Part shown: one piece after another, positions 60,250 through 64,000 of the stretch
Position numbering within the stretch: position 1 is the stretch's first letter
Layout of the letters: every line of letters begins with the position of its first letter
Source: Gimesia maris
Lineage (GTDB): Bacteria > Planctomycetota > Planctomycetia > Planctomycetales > Planctomycetaceae
DNA length: 64,000 nt
Direction: 5' to 3'
NCBI RefSeq assembly: GCF_008298035.1
Contig: NZ_CP042910.1
Location: 5,719,001-5,783,000, forward strand
The notes under the pieces: model-generated
Told to the model about the DNA's origin: nothing
Seen by the model: only the letters and a program-made list of their open reading frames with translations
The model's database searches: none
Translations under genes and position numbers: made by a program

Positions 60250-61734
60250 TCAATGCGCAGTCAGTTCTGCAGAGTCGTTAAGCTGATGTTGAAGCACTTT
60301 CTGAATTTTAGCGCGCAGATTCCGAATCTTGATTGGCTGAACCAGGATACGGGAACGATCTGTTTTCTGCAGAGATTTCTTCACCTCGGCATTTTTCTCG
60401 GAGAGAACAAGCACGGCAGCCAGATTGGCATCCATTTCCAGCGATTGATTAAATGCTTCTACTGCACCCGCTCCGATCGAATCTTCCATGAAGACCACGC
60501 AGTCAGGAGCATTTTCCTTGATGCGGTTCATGGCCCGTTCAACATCGCTGAGAATCAGCACCCGATAACCATGCTTGGTAAGATATTCCCTGAGTACATC
60601 CTGATGTTTCGGGCGGTTCTCCACGCACAAAATCGTGGGCGGAGCGATTACCATCTTTAATTCCTGTTCGGCAGACGGATTCACTGCGGCCGGCTTCACA
60701 ACTGTGCCTGCATCATCCAGTTGGGCACGAACTTCCAGCAGATCCTGAATCGCATCTGTTGCTGACTGATAACGTTGAACAGGCTGGTAAGCCATCAGCT
60801 TTTCCAGAACGTTGACAACTGATTCAGGCAAATCAGGTTCGATCGTCGTAATTGATGGTACCTGTGAATAACGTGAGGGCCGCTTTCTCTCTTCGATATC
60901 TTTCGTTCTGGGGAAAGGTGGCTTACCGCTCAGCAGTTCATAAAAGATGGTGCCGACAAAATACAGGTCGCTGCGAGGATCGTTACGAGGTGCGCCGGTT
61001 GATTTTTCCAGTGTTCCATATTCTACTGCCCGCTGATGTGCCTCGCCGGCTCCGCTGGCATCATCTTCCCCTGCCAGTCCAAAGTCAATCAGTTTGGCGA
61101 CCCCCTGAATCGACATCAGAACGTTGGTAGGTTTCATATCTCGATGTGTGTATCCCAGGCGATTGGCATACTCCAGGCCTTCACAGATATCCACGGTATA
61201 GTTGATCGCTTCGACAGGAGACAGCTTTTTACGAATCGTAATGAAGTCGCGCAGGTTCCCGCCTTCGACAAATTCCATAGTGAAATAGTGCGTATCGTCC
61301 TGAAATCCTACATCATAGATCGGGACGATATTTTTGTGTTGAAACTGTTTACAGACTTCGGCTTCCCGACGGAACATTTTCACCGTTTCGGGATCTTGAG
61401 CCCAGCGCTGTCTGAGGACCTTAACGCCAACCATGCGACCATCCTGCAGTGAAGCTGCCCGGTAAACACGCGCAAAACTCCCCGAAGCATTCTGATACAT
61501 CAGCTTGTTATCACCGAGCACGAGACCATCAAACTCGTTGCTTTTAAGTCGGCCGGCCTGGAAAGAAGTGATGAGATTCTTACGCTCTAACAGTCGAATG
61601 AGCTGATCATCATCAGATGATTTTTCTTGAAGCTCCTGCAGACAGGAATCCATATCCTCCTGTGAAACCAGTCGCATGCTGACTAATTCCACACTGAGCT
61701 TCTTCTTTCGTGACTTCTTATTAAAAAAAATCAT
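60250..61734 (-). CDS. Ser/Thr protein kinase with degenerate receiver domain
   Basis: A 494-residue soluble protein. The kinase domain spans about 75-340: a glycine loop reduced to ASGSFARV (83-90), Lys105 (VGVKVL), HRDMKPTNV (197-205) and DFG (217-219). The C-terminal receiver-like domain spans about 367-482 (TILCVENRPKHQDVLREYL). The phospho-Asp position holds Met416, the acidic pair is reduced to Glu372-Asn373, and the usual Lys is Gln467 (LVQPIK), so classical phospho-transfer there is unlikely. No membrane segment. Convergent with moxR. Confidence 0.92.
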   Translation of the reverse strand: MIFFNKKSRKKKLSVELVSMRLVSQEDMDSCLQELQEKSSDDDQLIRLLERKNLITSFQAGRLKSNEFDGLVLGDNKLMYQNASGSFARVYRAASLQDGRMVGVKVLRQRWAQDPETVKMFRREAEVCKQFQHKNIVPIYDVGFQDDTHYFTMEFVEGGNLRDFITIRKKLSPVEAINYTVDICEGLEYANRLGYTHRDMKPTNVLMSIQGVAKLIDFGLAGEDDASGAGEAHQRAVEYGTLEKSTGAPRNDPRSDLYFVGTIFYELLSGKPPFPRTKDIEERKRPSRYSQVPSITTIEPDLPESVVNVLEKLMAYQPVQRYQSATDAIQDLLEVRAQLDDAGTVVKPAAVNPSAEQELKMVIAPPTILCVENRPKHQDVLREYLTKHGYRVLILSDVERAMNRIKENAPDCVVFMEDSIGAGAVEAFNQSLEMDANLAAVLVLSEKNAEVKKSLQKTDRSRILVQPIKIRNLRAKIQKVLQHQLNDSAELTAH

Positions 61735-62106
61735 TCGCGGTCCATGATCTGCAGATGCACACCAGACAGTATACTAGATTTGCTGTAAACCAAATGGAAA
61801 CAGAACAGAGAGTTCAAATCTGATTTAGCTGTTCTCTTTCGCGAAAAAGAAAAATATGAGTGCCTCGTTTACATGAAATCCAGTTGCCAGATGCCATCTA
61901 TGAAATGAATGAGAGCTTAAAAATATAATAAAACAACGGCCCTGAAATAGATACAAAATTCCTGATATGAAATTTTGATGTAGGTATGGAGAATAGCAAA
62001 TTATAGCATCCAAATTGATGCAAGGGAATCAGTGAACACGCGCGCAGAAATATTATTTTCCAATTTCAGGGACTGAATGAGCACATTCGTTCTAAACAGA
62101 ACAGAT
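61735..62106. other. AT-rich intergenic region
   Basis: A 372-base, strongly AT-rich stretch. A 62-codon minus-strand frame (61825-62013) is Phe/His-rich and has no ribosome site, so it was not called. Nothing else seen. Confidence 0.4.
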
Positions 62107-63297
62107 TCAGGAATTCACCAGGAGTGTCCCGTATTTGACCGCTCCACACGCGAGCGTCGTCTGAATATTCATCCGGGAGCCCGTTCCTTCATAGTGGAAG
62201 AGAATCAGATCGGCCCGTGAACCAGCTTCCAGGCTGATTTCCTCAAATCCCAGCAAACGGGCCGGATTGAGGCCTGCCATATCCAGAGACTCCTGCAGGG
62301 AAATCCCTGCCATGTCAATCGCGGTCGTCACGCATGTATCGGTTTCGTCACCAGAACCGGCCAGCAACTGACGCTGCCCTGCGATCACAATCGGGCCGTC
62401 TTCCAGTACTTCCATTTTGACTGAACCTTCTCCATAAATTCCTGGAGGAGATCCTGCCAGACCGGAGGCATCACAGGTAATAATGGTATTCTCGACACCT
62501 TTGGTCTTGATAATCGTCCGCACGACGCTGGCAGGGAGGTGATGTCCATCAGTAATAATACTGGCCATCAGACGTGACTCGCCTAACTGCTCCCAGATGT
62601 AATTAGGATGCCGACGCAGTGTCCCATGCGCCCCATTCCCCAGGTGAGTACTCAATTGAGCCCCGGCTTCAACAGCCTCCATGATGTGTTCCGGTTCTGC
62701 TGCCGTATGACCAATCGAGACGACAACACCGGAAGCAACTGCTTTTTTGATAAAAGGAATCGCGTTATCGACTTCGGGGGCCAGTGTGATCAACCGAATC
62801 CGATTTCCGGAAAGTTCCTGAAGCCGACAGAACTCATCCCAGTCGGCAGCTCGCACCTGATCCAGTGGATGTGCACCACGGGGACCCTGTATAGGTGATA
62901 TGTAAGGACCTTCCAGATGACAACCAGGTACCATCTGCTGTGCCCAGGAGTTCTCTTCACACGCTTCGCGAATGGCAGTAAACCCACTGATATAATCTTC
63001 GAAAGAACTGGTGATTAAAGTGGGACAGAGCCTCGTAATACCATACTGATAATGCTTTTCCAGCACCTGACAGACTTCATCAGACGTCAACCCTGGTTTG
63101 TTAAACCAGATTCCACCATACCCGTTTATCTGCAAATCAAACATCGCAGGCGCAATAAAGGGCAGTCCGGCTGCTTCCGAATCCGGGAGCAGTTCAATCG
63201 AAGAGATTTTCTCTCCCTTGATCTTGATACAGACTGCTTCATAGGTATCGTATCTTCGTCCAACTAACTCCATCAATTGCCTCGAGCTCTTAAACAA
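62107..63297 (-). CDS. nagA: N-acetylglucosamine-6-phosphate deacetylase-like amidohydrolase
   Basis: A 396-residue NagA-family TIM-barrel hydrolase. Catalytic-site segments are CHLEGPYISPIQGPRGAHP, SIGHTAAEPEH, STHLGNGAHG and ITCDASGLAGSPPGIYG. The STHLFNAM of well-studied enzymes is replaced by STHLGNGAH, and the acidic active residue is in TCDA. It would remove acetate from GlcNAc-6-phosphate, in amino-sugar use or wall recycling. Because of the altered loop a related substrate is possible. No nagB, nagK or transporter is adjacent. Confidence 0.85.
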   Translation of the reverse strand: MFKSSRQLMELVGRRYDTYEAVCIKIKGEKISSIELLPDSEAAGLPFIAPAMFDLQINGYGGIWFNKPGLTSDEVCQVLEKHYQYGITRLCPTLITSSFEDYISGFTAIREACEENSWAQQMVPGCHLEGPYISPIQGPRGAHPLDQVRAADWDEFCRLQELSGNRIRLITLAPEVDNAIPFIKKAVASGVVVSIGHTAAEPEHIMEAVEAGAQLSTHLGNGAHGTLRRHPNYIWEQLGESRLMASIITDGHHLPASVVRTIIKTKGVENTIITCDASGLAGSPPGIYGEGSVKMEVLEDGPIVIAGQRQLLAGSGDETDTCVTTAIDMAGISLQESLDMAGLNPARLLGFEEISLEAGSRADLILFHYEGTGSRMNIQTTLACGAVKYGTLLVNS

Positions 63298-63583
63298 TTT
63301 GAATCAGAAAGCCTGTAAATAAAATGAGCAACTATTACAGGTTTATTTAAACTTAGAAAGTATAAGAATCATACTCCAAAGTCAAAAAAAGAAATTTGAG
63401 AACACTGCTTTATACCATGAATTTCATGCAATTTACAGTGTGAGATTAAATGTTTGTGTACTATGAAAAAATTCCCGGTATTTTTTGAGGAATCGGGTGT
63501 TTTCGGAAGATAGAACGAGTAAAATTAAGAGTAACACAATTTTGTTCACTAAATCCGCTGCTCCCACGGAATTGAGATAATTC

Positions 63584-64000
<417 letters not shown>

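Noticed and set aside
61825..62013. 62-codon minus-strand frame in AT-rich spacer
   Set aside because: Composition follows the AT-rich spacer and there is no ribosome site.

Overview
The window looks like a chromosomal segment of a marine planctomycete, most like Gimesia/Planctomyces. The evidence is three DUF1559 pseudopilin-like proteins with the [17 protein letters not shown] leader, a DUF1501 + DUF1549/DUF1553 cytochrome pair, a 1.1 kkDa-scale PVC-type CxxCH haem protein, DUF4159 and PQQ-propeller proteins, and BlaI/M56 regulator pairs. The species is inferred from gene content only. Most of the window is ordinary core and lineage-specific chromosome. Both ends cut genes: a dihydrouridine synthase on the left and a radical SAM enzyme on the right.

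Layout. 0-4.3 kb: dus (partial)-maf, a zinc-ribbon membrane protein, a DUF1559 protein, and hslV-hslU. 4.3-6.1 kb: a small accessory island on the minus strand holding an HD-domain phosphohydrolase and a YCII-domain protein. Each is followed by an integron-type attC site, and a third attC-like hairpin lies upstream. I read it as an integron cassette array with no integrase in the window. 6.2-12.4 kb: DUF1501/DUF1549-1553 pair, a class V aminotransferase and an IclR regulator. 12.5-17.9 kb: prkA-yeaH(DUF444)-spoVR operon with an extra unknown fourth gene before the terminator. 18.5-24.7 kb: ceramidase-like protein, adenine deaminase, SGNH-like protein, tRNA-Arg(CCT), small membrane proteins and a PAP2 lipoprotein. 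24.9-29.7 kb: LTA-synthase-like sulfatase, M56/BlaI pair and a DUF1559 protein. 29.9-36.7 kb: small membrane protein, DUF4272 lipoprotein, DUF1559 protein plus mini-lipoprotein, TPR-like membrane protein, tandem universal stress protein and an orphan DNA methyltransferase. 36.8-46 kb: two CxxCH cytochrome-type proteins, DsbD and a YeiH exporter. 46-50 kb: a frameshifted mini-gene, argD-argF with an attenuator-like leader, and hemB. 50.3-64 kb: two translationally coupled PQQ-propeller proteins, a GT2, a DUF4159 operon divergent from MoxR, a Ser/Thr kinase with a degenerate receiver domain, a NagA-type deacetylase and the partial radical SAM gene.

Functional links. DsbD and the CxxCH proteins fit a periplasm rich in c-type cytochromes, since reduction of the CxxCH cysteines is needed for haem attachment. 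PrkA, DUF444 and SpoVR form the widely conserved stress/stationary-phase kinase cluster. argD-argF share a transcript with mutually exclusive hairpins between the genes. The least expected part is the 4.7-6.1 kb cassette array. It includes an attC whose arm overlaps a stop codon and a cassette gene with a probable in-frame nonsense mutation near its 3' end.
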